64,000 bases of DNA from Oscheius tipulae (GCA_037178975.1 JASJZH010000004.1:620001-684000); one strand, 5' to 3'; positions 47,835 to 57,227 are shown, counted from the stretch's first letter. The notes: generated from the letters alone by a model not told the origin. Numbers and translations: made by a program.

Positions 47835-48131
47835 ACCTGTACCAAAACTCAAATTCTGGCTTTCCTGGAGATCCTGGCGGTCGAGGTGCACCGCGTGGAC
47901 ACTATGGAAGGAAGTTACATTGATAAAAAATCGGCAGCCTCTTCCCTCTTCTGGTCAATGAGTTCTCTTTCGGAAGAAGTGTTGTTCAGCTGAACATCTA
48001 TGAGCTGGGCCCAGGAAGTTCGGTCTCTGCCTTGAACTTCTCGACAGCCGTGATCACCTCGCTGTGCAGATCGTGGAGCTCGAAATCGTTGAAGTTCTTC
48101 TCACACGCTAGACACGGTTCCCTCGAAACAA
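47835..48131 (-). pseudogene. Relic of cuticle collagen exon 1
   Basis: On the minus strand this stretch is a degraded copy of exon 1 and upstream flank of the intact collagen at 50.6-52.2 kb. Shared words include CTGGGCCCAGGAAGTTCGGT (plus sense; compare CTGGACCCAGGAGAGATCGG), TCTCTGCCTTGAACT, GTGATCACCTCG, GATCGTGGAGCTC and TTCTCACACGCTA. Many substitutions and indels break the frame and the furin site is lost, so it cannot encode collagen. It lies about 2.5 kb downstream, in the gene's sense, of the intact copy. Confidence 0.75.
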
Positions 48132-48817
48132 AAAACGACAAAAGTTTCATTTACCTGAAAGGACATGTTAAATTATTTCTATAAAGGAGTGATGTACACT
48201 CCTTACACTGATTTATTGGTGTCATGTTTTAGGTGGAAAAAAAAAGTTGCAAAGGTTTGAAGCCACAACCACCACATGTAGACAGCTCTGTGGCCATAAA
48301 CCCCATTTTTAACTGCTTTGAGTCAGAAAGCACTTAAATACGATTGTAAATTCTCATTCAGCTCAAAAAAACGATACAAAACGGTACTTTACAAAAAGTT
48401 TGACTTAGACCGGAATCGGGCCCCTCGCTTCCTAATCTCTACTGTCTACAATCGAGAAACACCCAAGTTTTTAGTAAGAGTTGTAGGTAATTGTGGAGAG
48501 TGAGGAATGGCAGTTATTTGGTCCCATCAAAAGCTTCATAATGTAATCCCGTATACTTTAGGTCTGCTTTCGCTGTAACACAGGAAAACCTTGTTCATTT
48601 ACGGCTTCTTTTGACTTGTCAATTTTTGCCAAATCAAAGGAATCACTCGTGTTCAACATAAATTGCGCACTGTCGAGTAATCTAGACTTCCCACATCCCT
48701 AAAAATAATGGTAAGCTCTCTCTCTCGTTTCTCTAGATCTTTGTCCGCTATCAGACCGACTTTTTTTAATAATATTTCGCCCATTAATTTCCGAATTTCA
48801 GTCAATCAGATGAATAG

Positions 48818-49543
48818 TCAGCAGAGAAGCCCGAGCAGCGAATTGGCCACAGCCCTCTCCAAATCTTCAGTTCCCACTGGCCGCTCTCCTACCAGTTCTA
48901 TCAGCAAGGATTCTGTCGAATCTGGCCAGACGACGGTCTCATTTTCGTCTTCAAGCTCTTTGACGCTCTTTGCAACTTTATCCTCTTCTTCTACATCTAC
49001 ATGCTGTGCGACTACTCCCACCACTTACCAGCAGCGCTGCGGGAATCGGACCCCAGGCTCCGCCAGGCATGCCTCTTCGTGTTTGTGAATTGGTCCAAAA
49101 CACCCAGACCGCTGTCTAGCGACAAGCTAATGTAGATCTTTCCCAATTTCCTCGTCTATTTGCTTTCAGTTGGATATCCTCAATGAGCTCCGGGTGGTTA
49201 TCCTCGACATGCACGAGAGCATGGTGGCGGGCGAGCCACCCAGCCGGAATCTTGTCTCTGAGACTCTGCGTGCGTTTGGGCTCCATTATGAAATGATCCG
49301 GTTGGGTTCGAGCAGCTGTTGGAGCAGATGACCGGTATTGCCGTCGAGAACGTGTCTATGGGCACTGAAGTGAGTTTTTCCTCTTCACAATAACAGTTTT
49401 GCTTCCAGAGAGTCACCACTTCCGTCCGATAAGGCGATCAAGAAATCATTATAGCCAGCCGGCACAATGATCAAGAGATTGCACAGCTCGTCTTGCAGCT
49501 CAATATTCACCGAGATGAGGCTTTTATTTCCAAAAAACGATAG
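48818..49543 (+). pseudogene. Broken membrane-protein gene, family unknown
   Basis: Three exons. About 48818-49084 reads EQRIGHSPLQIFSSHWPLSY, then a membrane-like helix LIFVFKLFDALCNFILFFYI and LPAALRESDPRLRQACLFVF. 49170-49369 reads LDILNELRVVILDMHESMVA and continues. 49409-49543 reads IIIASRHNDQEIAQLVLQLN and ends FISKKR-stop. Junctions use GTGAAT/TTTCAG and GTGAGT/TTCCAG in phase 0. Two lesions are seen: a one-base frame slip at an AAA run (about 49290-49293), between AFGLHYE and DPVGFEQLLEQMTG, and an in-frame TAA at 49430-49432 inside exon 3. Two independent breaks make a pseudogene more likely than sequencing error. The 5' end was not found. Confidence 0.6.
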
Positions 49544-49576
49544 AAATCTCAGACTGAAGAAAAACAAAGAAAACAA

Positions 49577-50150
49577 TTAGAAGTCATGAAATTGTGTGTG
49601 AAGCACCGAAAAATGCAATAAATGCTATTTGAGTGAAGTTCGTCGCGGAACCCGATTTGAAAACGCGTTCGGACGTCCACCCACCCACTCATACTGACAG
49701 CGTCCCTTTAAAAACAGGAAATGAGTGTAAAGAATTACGTGTCTTTGCAGCTTAGAGATGTAAAAGTTGGATGTTGAGAGCTCAAAAAGTTGTGCTTCAG
49801 CGAAACTGTAAGAGCTTCAGTTGATGTACCACAATAACACGGTGCTAGTAGAGTGCGAACACTAAAAGCTTGCTCGGCTTGCACTTATTGCACGACATCT
49901 TCACGGCAGGCAAACGCGTTTTCAATGAAATCCGGCTTTTCGCTAGTGGCACTAAATTGCCGACGATATAAGGATATCGTAAAACTAAATCATAATTATA
50001 GCAAGAAAAATAGCGTTTTTACCGTTTCAGTGATCAAACCAACTTCTAATTGTAAAAGTTGAATGTTGAAAAAGTTGTGTTTCATGAAAATTACTAGAGC
50101 GTCAGCTAGTGTAGCATAATAATTCAGAGCGTATACACTCGTTCAAAGTA
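49577..50150. other. Gene-free stretch
   Basis: No coding region seen. Two similar pieces (GTAAAAGTTGGATGTTGAGAG at about 49758 and GTAAAAGTTGAATGTTGAAAA at about 50050, each followed by a GTGTTTC/GTGCTTC-like word) point to a small direct repeat. Confidence 0.35.
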
Positions 50151-50492
50151 CAGTCAACTCTCGATATAGTAGACACGAAAAAGTCTACTATGCGCTTTAT
50201 GCAAATGGCCTCAAACATCGATAAGAGCATCAGCTTTGCTTCTATTGTCTTTGGCTTTGATTAGTTTCGCCTTCTGCTCGTACGTGATTTCGGGTCGGTG
50301 CCATCCACCTAAAAATGTCAACATGCACACATGTACGCTAACAAAACAAAAAGCCCGAGATAAATATGATCGAAGGAAGCAAGAAAACAAATGACCAACA
50401 GACTCACACGGGTTAAAATAAATTTTCCCCGCGCGTACGCAATAATGTGTACGCAAAATTGCGTGTCTACTATGGAGAGTAAAAAACAACTG
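50151..50492. mobile_element. Truncated pogo/Tigger-like element
   Basis: The left end is CAGTCAACTCTCGATATAGTAG then ACACG. The right end, read in reverse, is CAGTTG..ACTCTCCATAGTAGACACG. CAGT..ACTG-type termini with this kind of TIR are characteristic of pogo/Tigger elements, and TA precedes the left end. On the minus strand a fragment reads RPEITYEQKAKLIKAKDN, like the start of a pogo-type DNA-binding HTH. The rest of the transposase is gone. Confidence 0.6.
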
Positions 50493-50612
50493 AATTCTAC
50501 TATTGAGACCAAGTTTTTGTATTAGACGGTCCTTGAGCGAAGACGACAAAATCGTCATCTCTCAGAAAGAACAACATTGAGAGACAGCATTTTTTTCAAA
50601 CGTCTGCTGTGT

Positions 50613-52173
50613 TCAAGCAGTCTTGGCAGAAACTCTTTTAAAGTAGAAGACGGAACGAGGCGGACAGGGACAGTATTCAGCGTCGTGACCTGTTTTTTTC
50701 TCATTATTTTGAACCAATCAGGAGTACCTGGCATTCCTTCTCCTCCAGGGATTCCTTCCGTTCCCGGCTGTCCATCCAGTCCGGGTGCTCCGACATTTCC
50801 AGCGGGACCCACAGCTCCTGGAGCTCCTGGCTCGCCATTCTGGCCGGCTTGTCCTCGAAGACCTGACTCTCCGACTGGACCAGCTGGTCCTGGAGCTCCC
50901 GGTCGAGAAATCGACTTCTGACCGTCCTTTCCAGGTGCGCCAGCCTGTCCATCCTGTCCGGGAAGTCCATCAGCTCCAGGATCACCACGCTCTCCTTGAC
51001 TGCCAACTTTTCCGGGTCGACCAGCTAGCCCGGGAGCTCCGGGGAGTCCATCGGGACCGGCAGGACCAGCCGGACCTTCAGGGCCCGGTTTACCGGCTTC
51101 TCCAGCTGGACATTTGATACAGTCGGCAGAGGGAGGGGAGCAGTAGGTACTAGGAGAGAACTGATAGTCGATGTCGGTTCCTTTGGTGCCGGGGGTACCG
51201 GGGGCTGGAAATGAAGGTATTTTTGGGCAGACAGAGCCTTGAGCCAATCGGTGTTTTAGTCTAATGACGATATTCATAGATACAGGGATGTAAAAATAGT
51301 TTGTTCACTACTTTTTGGGTTCCGTTCTGTTGCAACCAGGCCCCGAACTCAGCCACTGTCTATAAATCTTGCAGACTCACCATTCAAATTTTGCAGTAGA
51401 CATTTGGAAATGTCTATGGTCTACACTTTCTGATAGCCCAAATATATGATTGAAACCTTTGTCTGTGGTTTAGCGCTTTCCAATATCCAGGTTTCACTAC
51501 TTTTATATAACCGGATCGTCTTAGGCGTGACTGATCGTCGGGTCTCTTGATGTATAAGCTACTATGACTGAAGATGTCGTTTTCATCAGACGGAGGATGC
51601 ATGAGCGGAGTTCAAAGGGTGACCCATGAGCAATCTAAGGTGTCATGCGGTGGTACTTGTAGTTCAATATGTGTCACTTTCCAGGCAAGAAAATATCTGG
51701 TCGAAGCTCCATCTTCAGTTATAGTAGGAACTTATACAACTAATGAAACATAAAACACAAAAAGGAGAGCACTGTAGGCAAAAAGAATCCGGGCACCTTC
51801 TGTCTCTCTATCTGTAACTATGCAAAAACTCACATCCTGACTCTCCTGGAGTTCCTGGCGGTCCAGGTGGACCCGGTGGACATTGTGGCATGGAGTCACA
51901 TTGACAGAAGTCCGGCAGTTTGATGAATCTCTTCTCTCTCCTAGTCAGTGGATTCTCTTTCGGAATAGAGGGAGGAGCGTGGACCAGCTGAGCATCCATG
52001 AGCTGGACCCAGGAGAGATCGGTCTCTGCCTTGAACTCCTCGACAGCGGTGATCACCTCGTTGTGGAGATCGTGGAGCTCAAAATAGAGCCTTGGGAGAA
52101 CCAAAAGAACACAGAAGAGAGAGAAAGACGCAGCCAAGGAGGCTGCTCCGATGACCAGAGAGGTTTCCTTCAT
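50613..52173 (-). CDS. Cuticle collagen
   Basis: Three exons, 52173-51834, 51204-50728 and 50689-50613, join in frame to 297 aa, the standard size of nematode cuticle collagens. Layout: an N-terminal hydrophobic signal-anchor (SLVIGAASLAASFSLFCVLL), the furin/BLI-4-type site TRREKR at about residue 80, the Cys pair CQC then CPPGPPGPPGTPGESG, a non-collagenous Cys-containing spacer, two long Gly-X-Y blocks interrupted at QKSISR, and the C-terminal motif GHDAEYCPCPPR with the terminal Cys pair. Secreted by hypodermis, it trimerises, is cleaved, and is tyrosine/disulfide cross-linked into cuticle. The first intron is long (~630 bp). A decayed copy of exon 1 lies at 47.8-48.1 kb. Confidence 0.95.
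51491..51510 (+). promoter_or_regulatory. GTTTCA-N6-TTATATAA Ruby-type motif in the collagen intron
   Basis: GTTTCA at 51491-51496, six bases (CTACTT), then TTATATAA, antisense to the host gene. Confidence 0.45.
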
Positions 52174-52332
52174 CTGAAAATGGTTGTATTAGGGGGCGGG
52201 GGTGAAGAAAGGGGAAAATGCCTGAATTCAAGGAATGTTGAAGTGCTTCTCACACGCTATACACGGTTTCCTTGAAGTAAAAAGAACAAACGCTTTATTT
52301 CTCAGATTTATAGAAATGCTGAAATATTGCAT

Positions 52333-52351
52333 GTTTCAGCGTTTCTATAAA
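52333..52351 (+). promoter_or_regulatory. GTTTCA-N6-CTATAAA Ruby-type motif
   Basis: GTTTCA at 52333-52338, six bases (GCGTTT), then CTATAAA. It points away from the collagen start, about 160 bp upstream of it. Confidence 0.5.
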
Positions 52352-52482
52352 GACAGATGTCCAACTCATAGTCAGCTTCGTGTTTTGAAATAATTGTGGA
52401 ACACGGTTTCTCTTGTTGGAATCTAGCTTGTGTCAGATATTATTTGACAAAAAAAAAGTAAAAAATTAACGTTAAAAGATAC

Positions 52483-52640
52483 TTTCCAAGGAAAAATAAT
52501 AAGAGTAGGAAGGGCAGTACTTCAAGTAATAAGTTTGACATCTTATAGGGACGGTCTAATACTGTTATGGCCAAGAATTTGAACAAGGAGCGAAAGCCTC
52601 CTGTGCAATGAACTGTGTCCATCGGACCGTCCTTCGCCAT
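52483..52640 (-). CDS. Candidate small membrane protein exon
   Basis: Minus-strand open exon from ATG 52640 reading MAKDGPMDTVHCTGGFRSLF and ending in a hydrophobic run (LLLEVLPFLLLLFFLG) just before a GTATCT donor. TATAAA overlaps the start. It lies upstream of the collagen gene on the same strand. Nothing downstream could be joined and I recognise no family. Confidence 0.25.
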
Positions 52641-52917
52641 TTTATAGCACCCAACCCATGTAGGGGAGGAGGAGAAGTATCCAATTTGCATATACGGTAG
52701 TCTCAGAGAGGAAAACTAGTTTCCTAGAGGACACTGAACCACAAAATGGATTCTACGAGTAAAAAGAGATGATGGACAATGGCGCGAGAATCTTAAAAAG
52801 GTGGTTCTGTTTATCGTGAACGGGAAAAAGGAATAGAATGTTCGGGTGAGACGAGAAGAAGAAAAAGTTTGATTGGAACTGTTTAGAGTGTCTTGAAAAC
52901 AGGATTGAAAATCCTCT

Positions 52918-53104
52918 GTCACTTTGTCTCCATGTCACCCTCTCTGTCACTCTGTTTCTGTGTCCCTCTGTCTCTCCGTCTCTGTCTTTCTTTCTCTCTG
53001 TCATGCTGTCTCCATGTTTCCTTGTCTCTCTGTCTCTCAGTCTCCATGTCTCTCTGTCTCTCTGATACTCAGTCTCTCAGTCTTTCTGTCTCTATGTCTT
53101 TTGT
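52918..53104 (-). repeat. (TCTCTGTC)n tract
   Basis: Nearly 190 bp of TGTCTCTCTGTCTC units with interruptions, the longest pyrimidine version in the window. Confidence 0.85.
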
Positions 53105-53107
53105 CTG

Positions 53108-53190
53108 TACAAGTTTGGCTGATACCCCGTTGGGGCTCGAGTAACAGTTAGGTGTCCTTCCAATCGAGCTACCGTGACAGGAGCACAGTA
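53108..53190 (-). repeat. Dispersed repeat, possibly tRNA-derived
   Basis: Read on the minus strand, CACGGTAGCTCGATTGGAAG resembles a tRNA A-box region, and GTTACTCGAGCCCCAACG, about 20 bases on, is placed like a weak B-box. A related segment lies at about 5405-5515. SINE ancestry is an inference from this spacing only. Confidence 0.35.
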
Positions 53191-53351
53191 TGTGTGACAA
53201 ATTGCCAATTAGGACTTCAGGCACACACAGAGACCTTTGGGCGTTTTGAAATAGATGTCTCCCTGTCTCTTTGTCTTTCCCTGTTTCTATCAGATTTTCA
53301 AGGTCACGCCGTTCCTGTTCCCTTTCTAAGACTTCCAGAGTGAAACCTATG

Positions 53352-53600
53352 TTTCATGCAAACGAAATGGGCTCGCCGGAGCGGAGGCAAACTGCGAACG
53401 CTAAGGGCAAACAAGAGGGAAAACACAACATTTGAGAGTAAAATTCTTTACTGGAAATCTGAACACTGCTGTGCAATGAATGCTCGGTGGCAGATTCAAC
53501 TATTATTGAAGACGGCTCTGGCTCAACATTTTTAAGCTGGCCAGTTACTGTTTTTATTGCTTTAATTGTAAAAAGAAAGGGTAATGGTTCGGCAGACGGT
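53352..53600 (+). repeat. Dispersed repeat segment, copy 1
   Basis: Contains ATGCAAACGAAATGGGC..GGAGGCAAACTGCGA at the left and AGTTACTGTTTTTATTGCTT then TAATTGTAAAAAGAAAG at the right. Both parts recur at 54340-54612 in the opposite order. Confidence 0.5.
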
Positions 53601-53757
53601 TCGTACCTAGACTCTTGCCGCCATCTCACCAATGCGAAACTATTGTAAGAATTCATTCAAACCATCGGTTTGAGCACAAACTTTACTTTACGTGGCCAGA
53701 GCCTAAAACAACAGAAAAAGCAGGTGTTGTTTCGTCGGTCCAACTGCTTCAGCCTTC

Positions 53758-53889
53758 TTAGAACGGCCACCACGAGGGACGACTGATGATTGGAGGGAAC
53801 GAGACCTCAGGCGCATTGCATCCACACGACTCGTTGCCTCCGCAGCCTGTAGGTTCTCCACACTTAGAGCAGAAGGTGGGCATCACCAT
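53758..53889 (-). CDS. 43-aa Cys-rich small protein
   Basis: Short minus-strand ORF from ATG 53889 to TAA 53758, directly after an AG-ended TCTTCAG acceptor-like site. The peptide starts MVMPTFCSKCGEPTGCGGNE and continues SCGCNAPEVSFPPIISRP to WWPF. It has five Cys, in a C-x2-C..C..C-x-C arrangement that could bind zinc or form disulfides. The coding base composition is GC-richer than the flanks and the C-terminus is Pro/Trp-rich. An alternative start is the Met at residue 3. I know no family. It may be the last exon of a longer gene. Confidence 0.45.
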   Translation of the reverse strand: MVMPTFCSKCGEPTGCGGNESCGCNAPEVSFPPIISRPSWWPF

Positions 53890-54339
53890 CCTCTGAAGAT
53901 TGTTTTGGATTCTTAAGAGGAGGAAGAGGGGAAAAAGAACTGCTGATGCTATGAAACTGGCTCTTTTAACACCAGGCAGTTAGAAATGAGAAATTCGTGA
54001 TCGATCTGTTAGACATTTCGGAGAAATCAGGAAGAAATTCACCCGTTTCTATCGCCTGTCTTGATTGGAAAGTGTTCTGGTAGATAAATAGCTCTGCAAA
54101 GCTGTTCTTGCAAAAGACATCAGGAAGAAATTTTCGCATTGATGAGATGGTGACAAGAGTCTAGGTATCTCATTGTGCTTTTTCTTTCTGAGCACAAGAA
54201 CAAACGGGTTCACTAAAGCTTGAAAGCCATAAACCTGTATCAACTTTTCAATGGTAAACTCAGAAAACAGAACCAGGATCAGAAGAAGCATGGTCAATTT
54301 ATGTTAAGATAAGCTAATGCAAGAAGAAACTTTTTGAGT

Positions 54340-54612
54340 AGGCAAGTTACTGTTTTGATTGATTTAATTGTAAAAAGAAAGTTATTGCTTTTGCTCTTTG
54401 GAGAATTTTTATTCCTTGCTTAGTAAAACCGCCGACCAGGCGGCGAAGCCGGCTGGTAAGGCGATAAAAGGTGTAGACGGGATGAAGCAAAAAACGAAAA
54501 CGTGTTTCAAGTGTTCGGAAGGAAGACACTAGGCGAAAACCATGTTAGCTTATGCAAATGAAATGTGCCCAGTGAGGCAGAGGCAAATTGCGACCATTCA
54601 TTGGCAAGCACA
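54340..54612 (+). repeat. Dispersed repeat segment, copy 2 (rearranged)
   Basis: AGTTACTGTTTTGATTGATT then TAATTGTAAAAAGAAAG at the left and ATGCAAATGAAATGTGC..GAGGCAAATTGCGA at the right, the same two parts as 53352-53600 in swapped order. Between them, GCGAAGCCGGCTGGTA also occurs near 19185. Confidence 0.5.
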
Positions 54613-55229
54613 CAAAAAGTGTAGTGTGGGCTAGCAGAGTCTCAAACATATATTTTTTTTCCACGAACATGACATAGATGTCGGCGTACTTTGCTACATT
54701 TTGATGATTACAGAGATTGTTGGAAGTGTCGTCTAGTTGATGGACCGAGAAGAAAAGGAAAAGGTGTCAGGCTGAGCAATTGACAAGATCTGAAAGCATA
54801 CAAACGCGAACAAGGACGACATGTCCTTCAAATTCTATTTTGATACTGGGCACCAGGCAGAGAAACAGAGAGACAGATAAATAGAGAGATTAAGAGGGAC
54901 AGAGTGATAGTGAGACCGAGAGGCAAAAGGGCAGAGAGGTAGAGAGGCAGAGATATGTAGAGACAAATATACAGCTAAACAGAGAGACTGGAAGACAGTA
55001 AGACAGAGACAGAAGAACAGATATGGAGTCTCGGCTCATCATATAGGTGACCGTCCGGCCTGGTTATGGAGTTTCTATCTCCGTCTCTCTGTCTATATTT
55101 TCGAAACATGAAGAGTATGAGCAGTGTTCCAAAGTCTAGACTATCTCACAATTGAAGACTGTTCTATGCAAGTTTAATGTTTCACTTGCCGTGTTTATAA
55201 CTTGAGCAACATAAAAGTTTGATCAGCGT
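54613..55229. other. Gene-free stretch
   Basis: No coding sequence seen. It is dominated by the GAGACAG tract at 54858-55020. A GTTTCA motif lies at 55172, followed by TTATAA. Confidence 0.4.
54858..55020 (+). repeat. (GAGACA)n-type tract
   Basis: About 160 bp of AGAGACAGA-type units with drift (GAGGCAGAG, GAGACTGGAAGACAG). Confidence 0.8.
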
Positions 55230-55249
55230 TTGAGGTATTACGCGTTGGG

Positions 55250-57020
55250 CCGAAATCGTCGATCGTCTGCAACTGTGCGACGAACTCGGACTCGACCACT
55301 ATCACGTCGGCCTCCTTCAGCGGCTACACGACCAATTTGCAGAGATCGGACTCGAATCTGCTGACCGAGGTTGTCTGGCTGACGGATGAGATGATGGGTA
55401 CGTCCTTTGAGACGGACCACCTAACCCTGAGCTTGGACGAGTACGACAACTACTACTCCTCGGTAGGTGACAGAGACAGACAGAGAAGCGACAGAGACGA
55501 AGATAAAAATTTGTTTGCAGGACGACGACGACACCGAGATGGATCCGTACAGCGAGAACTGGGAGACCTCATCGGAGAGCTACGAGCATTCGGGAGAGGA
55601 GGGGAAGAACAAGAAGAAGAATGACACCGATAGTGGCAGTACCAGTGACGAGACCGAGTTCTCGATCAGCTTCGAGTCCGATCCCTACCAGAAAGAGTAC
55701 GATCCGGGACAGCTGGTACGCATGCTGATGCCCTGTGACATGGACCCGAAGACCAGCCAAGAGATCGGTGATCGCTATCATCTGATGCAGGAGTCGAACT
55801 ACCAGCCGCTCTGCGAGCCCATGAGCTGGGGGCATGTGACCAACAAGATTGAGAAGGTGAGCCAGAGAGGGAGTGAGACAGAGAGAGACATAAACATTTC
55901 CCAAGAATTCTACCACAGGCATCTGAATGAGTTCCCTCCATCCATCAATCGTCCCGGTGTGTCGGGGAGCTGTGTGTCGAGAAGCCGGAAGCCCCTTGGG
56001 ATCTGATCACCGAAGCCGACATGATGGACGTGAAGCCGGGAATGTCTCGTCCGGAGTCGGTCGTTTTTGCCGAAGCACCGTTCGTGCCATCGCCGGCAAG
56101 GTAGGGGAGAATAGCGAGAGCAAGAGCCAAAGAAGAAGGAGTCGAAGAGCAAGGTTGCTTTGCAACGTCCCAGTGTCGTGAAGGTGGCCACGCCGTCGCA
56201 GCGCTCAGCTCAGAAAGGTATCTCGAATGTAAATACTGTGGGCCAGAAGATGCTGGAACAGTATCGCAAGAGGACGGCCTTCACCGAGCTGGATCTGGTC
56301 CATCGCGAGATGTTCGTCTACTACCAGAACATGGGGCCGCTGCTCGAGCCCAAAGTTCGCTGCTATCTAGTGGCTCATGATGACGACACGCGCGGCATGA
56401 AACCCAACACGGATATCCACCAAGAGGCCTACGAAAATCTTCAGGGCCTTGAGGTTAGTACTTTTTCTTTGAAGCCAGCCATTCTTGCTGTCTGACTTTG
56501 GCCACAACTGACATTGGGACTAACTGTTGTGGTCAGAGGCTATTCTACCTAACAATTTTAGCCGCAACAGGAGCCAGTTTAACGTCCTGTCTATTATAAC
56601 TATGGCCGCACCCAAATTACTGCTGGAAAAAACACAAGATTTCTTAATTTTCCCAACCAATGCACCTCTTTTCCAGAGAAAAATCGAAGATCTCGGACAT
56701 CTGTGCCATGGAAAGAGTGGAGCGCCTGGACGAGCTGCTCAACGAGTCGGACACGAGCCAGTCCGTCGACGACTGGTACGATTCAGACAGCTCCGCGTTC
56801 TGGACCTCGGATCAGCCCACCTCGTCTGCCTCCGACACGATTTCCGAGAACACTCATCGTCGTCGTCTCAGGAACCTACTCCCAGACTCCAGCCTGTCGA
56901 GCTGGTTGCATCAGAATTTCTACGACAGTCTGCCGGAGGACGAGGAGAAGAGCTGACCGACATAGACGAGGAAAAAGAGTTCCAGGCTCTGGAGAAATCG
57001 CAATGGCTCGTTCAACTATC
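55250..57020 (+). pseudogene. Frame-disrupted acidic Ser-rich gene
   Basis: GC-rich segments with clear protein character that cannot be joined into one frame. 55250-55462 includes RWAEIVDRLQLCDELGLDHY in one frame and LSLDEYDNYYSS in another, before a GTAGGT donor. 55521-55857 is an acidic exon (DDDDTEMDPYSENW.., SISFESDPYQKEYDPGQLVR) continuing openly to HLNEFPPSINRPGVSG. After a GGGG run (about 55967-55970) the frame changes to ELCVEKPEAPWDLITEADMM. About 56130-56455 carries VALQRPSVVKVATPSQRSAQ and a TAFTELDLVHREMFVYYQNM region. 56676-56956 carries ERVERLDELLNESDTSQSVD and an acidic tail. At least two or three one-base breaks are needed. I recognise no family. It is a decayed gene or a poorly resolved one. 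Confidence 0.45.
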
Positions 57021-57219
57021 TAACGTACAGAAGTCTACTCGTCTCTCTTCCTGTCTTTTTGCTGATTTCCAATGTGTGAATAGCTTCTGGTGCAAGAATG
57101 AAGTATTTATGAAAATAGCAGTTCTATTAACGGGATAAGATAAAAGTAGGTCAAAAACAAGTGAAGAGGGATTTTCGGTAATACTTCGGCAGGCAACACG
57201 CATCATTCGAATTTTTTCG

Positions 57220-57227
57220 CGCGCTAT
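57220..57227. repeat. 8-bp target-site duplication, left copy
   Basis: CGCGCTAT directly before the left GGGTCTG end of the Mutator-like element. The identical word follows its right end at 59629-59636. Confidence 0.7.

Noticed and set aside
56527-57138. 203-codon plus-strand open frame
   Set aside because: It is mostly an alternative-frame reading of the acidic exon at 56676-56956, and its Arg/Val-rich translation is typical of a shadow frame. Its last ~25 codons may be real coding after a frame break.
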